The notes beneath the pieces are model-generated. The model made no database searches. It was not told where the DNA came from and saw nothing but the letters and a program-made list of their open reading frames with translations. DNA of 64,000 bases from CAWATZ01 sp963784995 (lineage in GTDB: Bacteria; Planctomycetota; Planctomycetia; Gemmatales; Gemmataceae): NCBI GenBank assembly GCA_963784995.1, contig CAWATZ010000006.1:310001-374000 (forward strand), read 5' to 3'. How positions within the stretch are numbered: the stretch's first letter is position 1; the number at the start of each line of letters is the position of its first letter. Of the stretch, positions 19,401 through 28,298 are shown in pieces. The position numbers and the translations under genes were made by a program.

Positions 19401-21621
19401 CTGAATTTCGCGCTTCAGGGCCAGCGAGGCCGGGTCGTGGAGTGAGACTCGCCCATCGCTCCAGGCGACAGTCAGCAGGCTGCCTTTCCGGTCGAACGCC
19501 AGGTAGCGCGCGAACGAGGGGAAATTGAGCTGGGCAGGCGCGGCCACCGTCCGGGGGGGCCTCGTGCAGTTTCAGGATCCCGAGGCCGGGAGTCCAGGTG
19601 GCATAGGCGAGAGAACGACCATCGGGCCGGAAGCGCACCGCGGGCAACGGCGCCAGGGAATTATGGCGCTGCGCCAGCTTCAGGGCCGGGTCGGCAAGCT
19701 CGCGCAGCGACCGGCGCTCTTTCACGTCCCAGACTTGCAGCCGGCCATCGTAGCCGGCCGTCGCCAGGAGTGTACCGTCCGGACTGAAATCGAGCGACCA
19801 GAGCGATTGGGTGTGGCCCAGGAACCGCGCTTCTTCGTGGATGTCGAACTCGCCCAGGCAGGCAATGGCCTCGCTGCGCAGCTGGGCGAGGTCCCGCTGG
19901 GGTGTCGGCAGCTGGGCCAGGCTCTGGAGCCGTTGCAGCGCCTGCAAGCGCCACCCCGGGACATTGGCCAGGCGCAGCGCCCGGGTCTCGTTCAGCAAGG
20001 AATGGTACGTCAGGGCCAGGGCCTCGTCGCGAGTCTTGACGGCCTCGGCACGGGCGCCTTCTTTCTCGGTGAGTTCGTGGTTGATGCGCTGATGCGACCA
20101 GGCGGCCAGGGCCAGCAGCCCGAGCAGGCTCAGCTGCACCGCCGCCAGCAACCCCGCCAGCGCCGGGTTGCGCCGGCACCAGCGCCACAGCCGTTCGCGC
20201 ACGCTGGCACGCCGGGCCCGGATCGGCCGATCCTCGACAAACCGCTTCAGGTCGTCGGCCAGCTCGGTCGGACTCTGGTAACGCTGGGCCGGATCGCGGG
20301 CAATTGCCTTCAGGACAATGGTTTCCAGATCGCGCGGCACGGCCGGGTTGAGCTTGCGCAGCCGGGGCGGCTCCTCGTGGATCACCTGCTGGATCAGCTT
20401 GTTGCGGTCGGTCTCGTCGAAGGCCGGCCGCAGCGTCAGCAGCTCGTACAGGGTCAACCCCAGGCTGTAGAGGTCGCTGCGGGCGTCGGATTCGCCGTTG
20501 AAGCGTTCCGGGGCCATGTAGCGCAGGGTGCCGACAATGTCGCCGGTGTGGGTCAGATCGTCGTGATCGGCGGCGGCCTTGGCCAGTCCGAAGTCGGTGA
20601 CCCAGACGGTTCCCTGGGTGTCCAGCAGCAGGTTGGAGGGTTTGATGTCCCGGTGCTGGATGCCCTGGCCGTGGGCGTAGGCCAGCGCCTCGGCCACCTG
20701 CATGCCGATGCGGGCCACGCTCTGGAAATACTGCCGGCTCGAATGGGTGACGGTCGAATGCTCTGCCTGTCCGGGGAGGTGAATGCCGGACGAACTGTGG
20801 CTGGCGGTTGCTGTCTCCCCGGCCTGCCCGGACGGTAGAGGCAGGGGAGCCACCCTCTGGGGCTCGGAGCCTTCCACCAGCAGGGGCTCTGCTTCCGTCG
20901 GCGTACCAGCGCGGCGATCCGCTGCCGTGAACCGCCCTGTCAGGAGGGCCTGGGCCACGGCGGATGCTCCCGGCTCTCCAGGAGGGTCAGCTTGCAGCGG
21001 TGCGCTTCCCGGAGCGACCGCGGAGCGCGTGATGGTGCTGTTCTGGATCTGTCGCAAGCGCTTCAATTCGGTCAGGACCTGGTCCAGCCCCTGGCCCTGG
21101 ATGAACTGCATGATGTAGTAGTGCAAACCCTCATCCGCGCCGACCCCATAGACCGGCACGATGTTGGTATGGTGCAGCCGGGCCGCGGCCCGGGCCTCGC
21201 GTTGAAAGCGCTGCAGTTGCTTCGGATCGAGCAGGGAGTGCGTCAGCAGCACCTTGAGGGCCACGTGCCGGCCCAGGGACACCTGCTCGGCCTCGTAGAC
21301 AACGCCCATGCCGCCGTGGCCAACTTCGCGGAGGATGCGAAAATCGCCGAGGCGTTCCAGTTTCTGGGCCCCGGCCGCTGGTTGAAGAGACACCTCCCCA
21401 TTGCCGCCGTTCGCCTGGAAGGCCCCCGTGATCGCGCCGGGCTCGGGACGGAGGTCTTCCATCAGGACCAGTGCGGGGAACAGGTCGCGGATCTGCTCGG
21501 CCAGCTCCGGATAGCGGCTGGTGTACTCGGTCAACGCGGGACGCTCGCCGCGGCGGTGGCGTTCCAGGAACTCCTGGGCCAGCTCTTCCACCGGGTTGCG
21601 CTCGGAACGGGATGGGCTCAT
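16451..21621 (-). CDS. Ser/Thr kinase-WD40-HEAT receptor with extra C-terminal domain, three frameshifts
   Basis: About 1720 residues, read from the ATG at 21621. Order: helical N-terminus (NPVEELAQEFLERHRRGE); kinase with glycine loop VGHGGMGVVY, HVALKVL, HRDIKPSNLLL, DFGLAKA and YMAPERF, carrying a Ser/Thr/Pro-rich insert of about 110 residues before the catalytic loop; a membrane helix (LLAAVQLSLLGLLALAAW); about 12 WD40 blades ending in the VHRELAAIGLDW signature of planctomycete kinase-WD40 proteins; a HEAT-like pair (AGWVRQLSVTDARVRKAAAD); and a C-terminal module whose start (VRLQLKEAFPADAIRALAEQ) resembles the short N-terminal domain of secretins and TonB receptors. The frame changes near 19550, 17605 and 17290. 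The kinase should be cytoplasmic and the propeller outside the inner membrane. The ECF sigma factor just upstream is its likely partner. Confidence 0.82.
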
Positions 21622-21642
21622 GAATCGATTCTCCTGTTGCTC

Positions 21643-21769
21643 GACCCCTGCCGGCTTGCCCGGCAGGTGAAGCAGGTCAGTAGCTAGAACGGAAGGCGCG
21701 CACACGCTTATCTCGCCGCCCTTTCTAGCCATAGACCTCCTTCACCTGCCGGGCAAGCCGGCAGGGGTC
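21643..21769. repeat. Inverted repeat upstream of kinase gene, family shared with 26419-26547
   Basis: Arms 21643-21689 and 21723-21769 pair along about 47 bp with a few mismatches. The outer end reads GACCCCTGCCGGCTTGCCCG. The same arms with a different loop occur at 26419-26547. Both copies lie directly upstream of a minus-strand start codon (kinase, HPt-STAS), so the hairpin would sit in the 5' leader of each mRNA. Confidence 0.9.
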
Positions 21770-21794
21770 GTCCAAGGCCTCTCTTGAAGCCGAA

Positions 21795-22429
21795 TCACGA
21801 CGAACCAAAGCCGGACAAACTGGCCAGGGTATCCTTGAGCCGTTTCAGGGCCCGGATAAACCCATGGCTGGCCTCGGACGAGCTGATCCCCAGCACGGCC
21901 GCGGTTTCGTCGTTGTCGAGCATCTCGAAATGCCGCAGCGTCAGGATCTCGCGATCCAGGGGATCCATGCCATTGAGGACATCCTGGAGCCGGGTCTGCA
22001 TCTCCGCGCGCTGGGCCGCCGGACTCGAGGAAGCGACCCGGCCCAGGAGATGGGCGGCCAGGGAAGCCGAGGACGCCTGCGGCAAGGCGCCCCGGTAGAG
22101 AGAAACCTCCTGGCCCGCGTTCTCCACGCGGCCCCGAGATGCTGCCGGTGCAGGTCCATCAGCTTCTGGCCGGCCAGAGAACGCAGCCAGAGAAAGAACG
22201 GCAGCGAACGATCGCGGCTGTATTCCGGCAGCCGTCGTGTCAGGTCATTGTAGGCTTCCCGCAAGATCTCGGACGGGCTAATGCGGCCTTGCAGCCGGCG
22301 ATCGAGGCGCAGGCGCACCATCTGCCGCAGGCGCGGCTGGTGTCGCGCGAAGAGATCGGTCAGGGCCTGGTTGTCGCCAGTGCCGGCCCGGTGCAGCAGA
22401 TCCGTGGTCACGGCCGAGTCGCTTCTCAT
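21795..22429 (-). CDS. ECF-type RNA polymerase sigma factor, one frameshift
   Basis: About 211 residues. Region 2 is seen in LTDLFARHQPRLRQMVRLRL, then SPSEILREAYNDL and SLPFFLWLRSLAGQKLMDLHR. Region 4 is LDREILTLRHFEMLDNDE followed by a helix-turn-helix (TAAVLGISSSEASHGFIRALKRL). The frame changes near 22125, so halves are read in two frames. The ATG at 22429 has a perfect AGGAGG site. It lies upstream of the kinase-WD40 gene on the same strand; sigma-kinase pairs of this kind are a known planctomycete arrangement (ECF01-Gob type), suggesting phospho-control of the sigma factor. No anti-sigma gene is adjacent. Confidence 0.88.
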
Positions 22430-22584
22430 GGTTGCCTCCTTTCCCGGAGGGCCAGGGCCGGAAGGATTTCACCGGTGGACATGGGCTATCCTCGGTTGCG
22501 GACAGGGTTCTGGAACAGCCCCCATGTTACGCCAGGGCCAACCCAGAAGCAAGAATCACGTTGGTGCTGGGCCATTCCGCTCTC

Positions 22585-22705
22585 AGAGCGTTCGGAAGAA
22601 ATGGCGAGCGGCGCGGCGTCAGCCCGCCGGTAGCGGCCGCACCAGGACCGGCGGGCTGACGCCGCGCCGCTCGCCAGGCCTCGCGCCGTTTCTTCCGAAC
22701 GCTCT
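22585..22705. repeat. Nested inverted repeat downstream of cheA
   Basis: The outer arms (AGAGCGTTCGGAAGAAA at 22585 and its inverse ending at 22705) enclose an inner hairpin whose arms (GCGAGCGGCGCGGCGTCAGC and inverse) nearly match those of the repeat at 49598-49668. It occupies most of the 300-bp gap between the cheA stop (22730) and the sigma factor start (22429), where it could terminate the che transcript. The gap holds no gene. Confidence 0.9.
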
Positions 22706-22729
22706 CAAGTCCAAGGTCTGCTCATCCAT

Positions 22730-25604
22730 TCAGGTCAGCAACCGCCGCACCGCGCCGAGGAAGCGGTCGCGGTCCAGCTTGACCTCGTAGCTGCTGAAGC
22801 CGCACTCCAGCGCCCGGGCCTGGTCGGCCGGGCTGCTCAGCGTGGTCAGGGCCAGCAGCGGCACGTTCCGCAACCCCGGCCGCTGCCGCACCGCCCGGGC
22901 AAAGTTCCAGCCGTTCATCTCCGGCATCTCGATGTCCGAGACGATCAGGTCGAACTGTTCCTGCTCCAGGACCTCCAGACCCCGGGCCCCGTTCACCGCG
23001 GTCACGACCTCGTAGCCTTGCCCTTCCAGGTAGCCCTTGACCAGCAGCCGGAAGAACTGCGTGTCCTCCACCAGCAGCACGCGCCGCTTCTTCCCCGGTT
23101 GCGGCCGGGCCGCGGGGCCCCCTTCCAGCAGGTCCACCAGGCGGAAGATGTCCAGCACCAGGGTCAGCCGGCCGTGAACGTGAGCCGAGCCGAGGACGCC
23201 GTCCTCCTGACAGGTTTCGGTGTCCAGCTGCGTCGAGAGCGTGGCCGTGTCCAGCAGGCGTGTCATCAGCAGGGCCACCGGTCTCTGCACGTTGCGCGGC
23301 AGCAGCAGATACATTTGCGACATTTCCGGAGCCGGCGAGACGGGCAGGAGCTTGTCTAGCCGCAAGACACGCATCGAGACGCCGTCGATGGTCACGAACT
23401 CCCGGTCGCCGATCCGTTCCAGCCGGCTGCTCGGCAGCAGCACCACCCGGCGGATCATCGGCAGGGCCATCGCGAACTGCTCGCGCTCGCCGTACTGGAA
23501 CAGCAGCACCGATTGGGCGTCGCGCTCGCCCAGCTCCTCGATTTGGCCCGGCTTTTCCAGCGGCAGATCAAAGGACACACCCGCATGCTGAGCCACGCCT
23601 TCCAGATCGAGGATCAGGGCCACCCGGCCGTCGCCCATGATGGTCGCCCCGGAGTAGCAGCGCAGGGCTTTCATGGTGGACTGCATCGGCTTGACGACCA
23701 CTTCCTCGGTGTTGAGGATGCGATCGACGATCAAGCCGTAGCGCGACCTGCCCGCCCGGACCACGGCGAAGAACACCGGCCCGCCTCCGGACGCCTTCTC
23801 CTTCCCCCGCAAGCGGTATTGCTCGACAATCGCAGATTTGTCCGCGGCGGTGAACGGCCGACGGCGAGCAAGCACCTCGCTCAGACGCACCAGGGGCAGC
23901 AGCCGCTGACGCAGCCGATACACTTCCTGGTCGAAAGCACATTCAATCTGGTTGCCGCCCTGGCCGGGAAAGATACAAACCAGCTCCTCCAGGTCTTTTT
24001 GCGGGATGGCGAAGCGGTCCTCGCCCACGGCCACCAGCAGGCAGGGGATGATGGCCACGGTCAGCGGCAGCCGCAGCGAGAAGGTGCTGCCCTCGCCGGG
24101 CACGGAGTCGATCTCCAGGGCCCCGCCCAGCTTGTCCACGTTGGTCTGAACCACGTCCATGCCGACGCCGCGGCCCGAGATGTCGGTGACGCGCTCGGCG
24201 GTGGTAAATCCTGGGAGCAGAATCAGCCCCATGATCTCACGCGGACCCATCGCCGCCAGCTCCTGCGCCGACTTGACGCCCAGCTGCAGGGCCTTGCGCT
24301 TGATTCTGTCCACGTCGATGCCGCGGCCGTCGTCGTGGATGGTCACGTGGATCTGGCTGCCCTCGTGCCGGGCCCGCACGGTGATCGTGCCCGTTTCCGG
24401 CTTGCCGGCCTGCTGGCGCTCGGCGGGCGTCTCGATGCCATGATCGCAGCAGTTGCGGACCAGGTGCGTCAGCGGATCGGACAGCATCTCCAGGATGCTC
24501 TTGTCCAGCTCGACCTCCTGCCCCTCGATGACCAGGTCAGCCCGCTTGCCCAGTCCCCGGGCCAGGTCGCGGACCAGGCGCGGGAACTTGTTGAAGAGAT
24601 TGCCGACCGGCTGCATCCGCGTCCGCATCACCGCGTCCTGCAGTTCGGACGTGACCGCGTTGAGCCGCTGCACGATGCGGCGCACGCCTGGGTCGGCCGG
24701 GTCGATGGCCAGCAGGGCCTGGTTGCGGACCAGCACCAGCTCGCCGGCCAGGGTCATCAGTCGATCCAGCAGGCCCACGTTGATGCGCAAGGTGTTGACC
24801 CGCTCATCCTTGCGTGCCGGCTCGCCTGCTGCGGGGCCGACAAGGGCATGTTCGGGCTCCAACGAGCCGGAAGCGTCAGCGACGGGGAATGAGGAACCGT
24901 CGCTGACGCTTCCGGCTCGTTGCAGCGTCACCTGGGCGGTCGAGAGGCCGAGCGCCGAGCAGAGCTGTTCCGGCTCCAGATGGCTGCTGTAGGTGGCCAG
25001 ATACCAGATAGGGCCGGTGGGCAATCCCTTCCGCAGATCGGCCCCGGGTACGTCCAGGCGAGCCTCGACAATGGTGCCGAAGGCGAGCAGGCTCTTGACC
25101 AGGGCTAGCGGGCTGTTCCTGCCGATCCCGGCAATACTCGACCAGGTCGATCCGGAGGGAGTACGTCCGGCGCTCCGGCTGGCTGGAGTGCGGAAGCAGG
25201 GCACCGGAGGTCAGCTGGGCCAGGGCGCCCGAAACCTGCCGCTGCAAGCGGTCGCGGACGATCGTGACATCCACCTGGTTGCTGCGTTCGACGTCGTCCA
25301 GAAGGGTGAGGATCAGGTCGGTGCCGGCCAGCAGGGCGTCGAGCTGGCTCTCGTCGGGCCGGGCGTTCTGCTCCCGCAGGCGCTTGAGCAGGGTCTCCAT
25401 CAGGTGGGCCAGTTCGGTGACGTTGTGAAAGGCAAAGAAGCCGGCGCCGCCCTTGACCGAGTGCATGGCCCGGAACAGCCGATCGATCCGATAGCGGACC
25501 GCCACGTCGGGGGCCTTTTCCAGGGCGAGCAGGTCATCGGTGACGTTGGCCAGGTGCTCCTTGGCCTCGCTGACGAACTCGAAGATCATGGTGCGTTCGG
25601 CCAT
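22730..25604 (-). CDS. cheA: Hybrid CheA histidine kinase (HPt-kinase-CheW-CheW-REC), one frameshift
   Basis: About 957 residues. The N-terminal HPt has its phospho-histidine in FRAMHSVKGGAGFF. A CheY-binding-like region follows, then dimerisation helices (VGLLDRLMTLAGELVLVRNQ), then the ATPase with N-box HLVRNCCDHGIETPAER, DDGRGID and GRGVGMDVV. Two CheW-type domains come next, then a receiver whose acceptor Asp is in LIVSDIEMPEMNG. The frame changes near 25125, inside the linker after the HPt. A 61-bp inverted repeat (24861-24921) adds an in-frame insert. It starts 2 bp after the HPt-STAS gene. The double CheW and fused receiver suggest a non-flagellar Che-like pathway; no methyl-accepting receptor, CheR or CheB is in the window. 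Confidence 0.92.
24861..24921. repeat. Perfect 25-bp inverted repeat inside cheA
   Basis: Arms 24861-24885 and 24897-24921 are exact complements around an 11-base loop. Read on the coding strand the element gives QRAGSVSDGSSFPVADASGS, an in-frame insert in the linker before the dimerisation helices, where extra sequence is tolerated. Confidence 0.93.
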
Positions 25605-25606
25605 GA

Positions 25607-26401
25607 TCAGCTCCCGGTCCGTTTCAGTGCGTACTGTCTCTCCAGCCCTGTTGCCTGGAACAGGGTTGCCAGGTCAGGCCCGACGTTGACCAGTTCCAGG
25701 GCGGTTTCTTCTCCCGGTCCGCTCGCCGTGCGGGCAAACAGCTCCAGCAGGGCCAGCCCCCCGACGTCGATTTCGCGCGTAGCACCCATGTCCAGCCGGA
25801 AACTCCGGCCGCCGCTGTCCAGCTGTTCAAGCAGCGTCAAACGCACTTGCTCCGCCGTACTGTTGTCGAGATGAGGGGGAATGCCGATCGTGCGGGAGAG
25901 ACCGTCCACGACAACGGCGATGGCCGAGGTCCGCGATCGGGTTGGCTCGGCAGGAGCTTCAGCTTCCGGAGAGTGTGCTGGTTTCTTCGCCGAGCGCGGC
26001 TTGCTCTGGCGGATCGAACCGATCTCCTGAATCAGCTTTTCCAGGGAGGCCGGCTCAGGCGGGGTCTGACCAGGCCCGGCAATCCGGGTGAGGGCATCGA
26101 CGCCGCGGAGCAAGACGTCGATGGCCTCGCTGCTCAGGGTCAGCTGGCCATTCTGAGCAGCCACGAGGCAGTCTTCCATGACGTGGGCCACCCGGACGCC
26201 GTCCTCGACGCCGACGATCCGGGCCGCCCCCTTGATGGAGTGGGCGGCACGCATCAGCGCCTCGATCAGCTTGAGCTGGCCCGGCTCCTTCTCCAGGGCC
26301 AGCAGGCCCTCGCTGAGCGTTTGCGTATGGGTCTCGACCTCGGCCCGGAACAGGTCGAGCATGGCATTGTCACTGAAGTCCTGTGCGTTGCTGGCGGCCA
26401 T
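25607..26401 (-). CDS. HPt-STAS two-domain phosphotransfer protein
   Basis: 264 residues. An N-terminal histidine phosphotransfer domain (LIEALMRAAHSIKGAARIVG, phospho-His in AHSIKG) is followed by a charged linker with EAPAEPTR and a C-terminal STAS-like domain (IDVGGLALLELFARTASG...LVNVGPDLATLFQATGLE). It starts 5' of cheA and ends 2 bp before it, so the two are surely co-expressed. The HPt could exchange phosphate with the CheA receiver while the STAS domain binds a partner. The ATG at 26401 is followed by a typical soluble N-terminus. The leader contains the 26419-26547 hairpin. Confidence 0.85.
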   Translation of the reverse strand: MAASNAQDFSDNAMLDLFRAEVETHTQTLSEGLLALEKEPGQLKLIEALMRAAHSIKGAARIVGVEDGVRVAHVMEDCLVAAQNGQLTLSSEAIDVLLRGVDALTRIAGPGQTPPEPASLEKLIQEIGSIRQSKPRSAKKPAHSPEAEAPAEPTRSRTSAIAVVVDGLSRTIGIPPHLDNSTAEQVRLTLLEQLDSGGRSFRLDMGATREIDVGGLALLELFARTASGPGEETALELVNVGPDLATLFQATGLERQYALKRTGS

Positions 26402-26418
26402 GATCGACTCCCGTTTCC

Positions 26419-26547
26419 GACCCCTGCCGGCTTGCCCGGCAGGTGAAGAAGGTCACAGGCTAGACAAAGACGAGGGAAAATGCGCTTCGGCGCTTTGCCT
26501 TTCTAGCCAGCGACCTCCTTCACCTGCCGGGCAAGCCGGCAGGGGTC
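26419..26547. repeat. Inverted repeat upstream of HPt-STAS gene
   Basis: Arms begin at 26419 (GACCCCTGCCGGCTTGCCCG) and end at 26547, pairing over about 45 bp with a few mismatches. The loop differs from the other copy at 21643-21769 while the arms are nearly the same. It fills the gap between the gltD stop and the HPt-STAS start. Confidence 0.9.
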
Positions 26548-26575
26548 GCTTTTCATTCTGGACGCATCCCGCAGT

Positions 26576-28063
26576 TCAGGGCAACTCCGTTGCTCCCATC
26601 AGGAACCGGTCACACTCCCGCGCGGCGCCGCGGCCCTCGTTGATGGCCCACACCACCAGGCTCTGCCCGCGCCGCATGTCTCCCGCCGCGAACACGCCCG
26701 GGACGTTGGTACTGAACTTGCCGTGCTCCGCTTTCGCATTCGATCGGCCGTCCTTCTCCACGCCCAGCTGGTCGATCAGCTGGCTCTCCGGACCGCTGAA
26801 TCCCAGCGCGAACAGCACCAGCTGGGCCGGGTAGACCTTCTCCGTTCCTGGGATGGGCCGCGGCATCGCCCTGCCGTTGTCCTTGATCCACTCCACCTGG
26901 ACCGTGTGAATCTCCTTGACGTGCCCTGACGCATCTCCGCCGAACTTGGAGGTCTGGATCGCGTACAGGCGGGGGTCGTCGCCGAAGATCGCCCTGGCCT
27001 CCTCCTGCCCGTAGTCCAGCTTGTACACCTTGGGCCACTGCGGCCAGGGGTTGTCCGGGGCCCGGCTCATGGGCGGCATCGGCACGATCTCCAGCTGCAG
27101 GATGCTCTTGCAGCCGTGGCGCAGCGACGTGCCGACACAGTCGGTGCCCGTGTCGCCGCCGCCGATCACGATCACGTCCTTGCCACGGGCCGAAAGATAC
27201 TGACCGTCCTCGTGCCGGCTGTCCAGCAGGCTCCTGGTGTTGGCGTGCAGGAACTCCATCGCGAAGTGGATGCCCATGAGGTTCCGGCCCTCCGTGCGGC
27301 CAAAGAAGTCGTTCGGCTTGGTCGCGCCACCGCACAGGACAATCGCATCGAAATCCCGACGCAGCTGATCCGCTGGGAAGTCCTTGCCGACCTCGCAGTT
27401 CGTCTTGAACTTGACCCCTTCCGCCTCCAGCAAATCGACGCGGCGCTGCACAATCCGCTTGTCCAGCTTCATGTTCGGGATGCCGTACGTGAGCAGTCCG
27501 CCGATGCGGTCGGCCCGCTCGAAGACGGTGACAGTGTGGCCGGCCTTGTTCAGCTGGGCCGCGCAGGCCAGCCCCGCCGGGCCGGAGCCGACCACGGCGA
27601 CCTTCTTGCCTGTCCGCCAGGCCGGGGGTTGCGGTGTGACCCAGCCCTCCTCGAAGGCCTTGTCGATGATCGCGCATTCGATGGTCTTGATCGTCACCGG
27701 ATCCTTGTTGATCCCCAAAACGCACGATCCTTCGCAGGGGGCCGGGCACACCCGGCCGGTGAACTCGGGAAAGTTGTTGGTCTTGTGCAGCCGGTCGAGC
27801 GCCTCCTGCCACAGGCCACGATAGACCAGGTCGTTCCACTCGGGGATCAGGTTGTTGATCGGACAGCCCGAGGCCATGCCCTCCATCAGCGTTCCGGTGT
27901 GGCAGAACGGCACGCCGCAGTCCATGCAGCGAGCGCCTTGCTTCTGGAGCAGAGCTTCGTCGGCGTGCTCGTGGAACTCCTCCCAGCTGTGAACGCGCTC
28001 GGCGGGGGAGTACACGAGGGGCAGTTCCCGTGGATATTCCATGAAACCTGTTGGCTTGCCCAT
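26576..28063 (-). CDS. gltD: Glutamate synthase (NADPH) small subunit
   Basis: 495 residues. The N-terminal Fe-S region has CMDCGVPFCH, GCPINN and CPAPCEGSCVLG. An FAD site VAVVGSGPAGLACA and an NAD(P)H site VIVIGGGDTGTDCVG follow, with a closing AAGDMRRGQSLVVWAINEGR. It passes electrons from NADPH to the large subunit for the transfer of glutamine amide nitrogen to 2-oxoglutarate. It is full length for the family, intact, and follows gltB on the same strand after a 235-bp gap filled by a purine/pyrimidine palindrome. Confidence 0.96.
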   Translation of the reverse strand: MGKPTGFMEYPRELPLVYSPAERVHSWEEFHEHADEALLQKQGARCMDCGVPFCHTGTLMEGMASGCPINNLIPEWNDLVYRGLWQEALDRLHKTNNFPEFTGRVCPAPCEGSCVLGINKDPVTIKTIECAIIDKAFEEGWVTPQPPAWRTGKKVAVVGSGPAGLACAAQLNKAGHTVTVFERADRIGGLLTYGIPNMKLDKRIVQRRVDLLEAEGVKFKTNCEVGKDFPADQLRRDFDAIVLCGGATKPNDFFGRTEGRNLMGIHFAMEFLHANTRSLLDSRHEDGQYLSARGKDVIVIGGGDTGTDCVGTSLRHGCKSILQLEIVPMPPMSRAPDNPWPQWPKVYKLDYGQEEARAIFGDDPRLYAIQTSKFGGDASGHVKEIHTVQVEWIKDNGRAMPRPIPGTEKVYPAQLVLFALGFSGPESQLIDQLGVEKDGRSNAKAEHGKFSTNVPGVFAAGDMRRGQSLVVWAINEGRGAARECDRFLMGATELP

Positions 28064-28097
28064 GTCTTACCTCGTTCCGGGTAGTGATTGATGATGA

Positions 28098-28269
28098 AGA
28101 AGAGCATGATTAAGATGAAGATTTGGATTAGGAAGAGGATTAAGAGCAGGATGAAGAGTAAGAGTAAGACTCCACGCGCCCTCTCACGGCTGTCCTACTC
28201 TTACTCTTGCTCTTTCTCTTAATCCTCTTCCTACTCTTCTTCTTTATCTTACTCTTTCTCCTCTTCTTC
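28098..28269. repeat. Purine/pyrimidine palindrome between gltB and gltD
   Basis: The left half is almost pure purine (GGAAGAGGATTAAGAG at its core) and the right half is the pyrimidine complement in reverse order. The arms are imperfect but share 16-base exact cores and AGAGTAAGAGTAAG blocks. The strand asymmetry could also allow triplex (H-DNA) formation. No gene is present. Confidence 0.8.
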
Positions 28270-28298
28270 GAGCCAATCACCACTGAACCACTCAGCCA

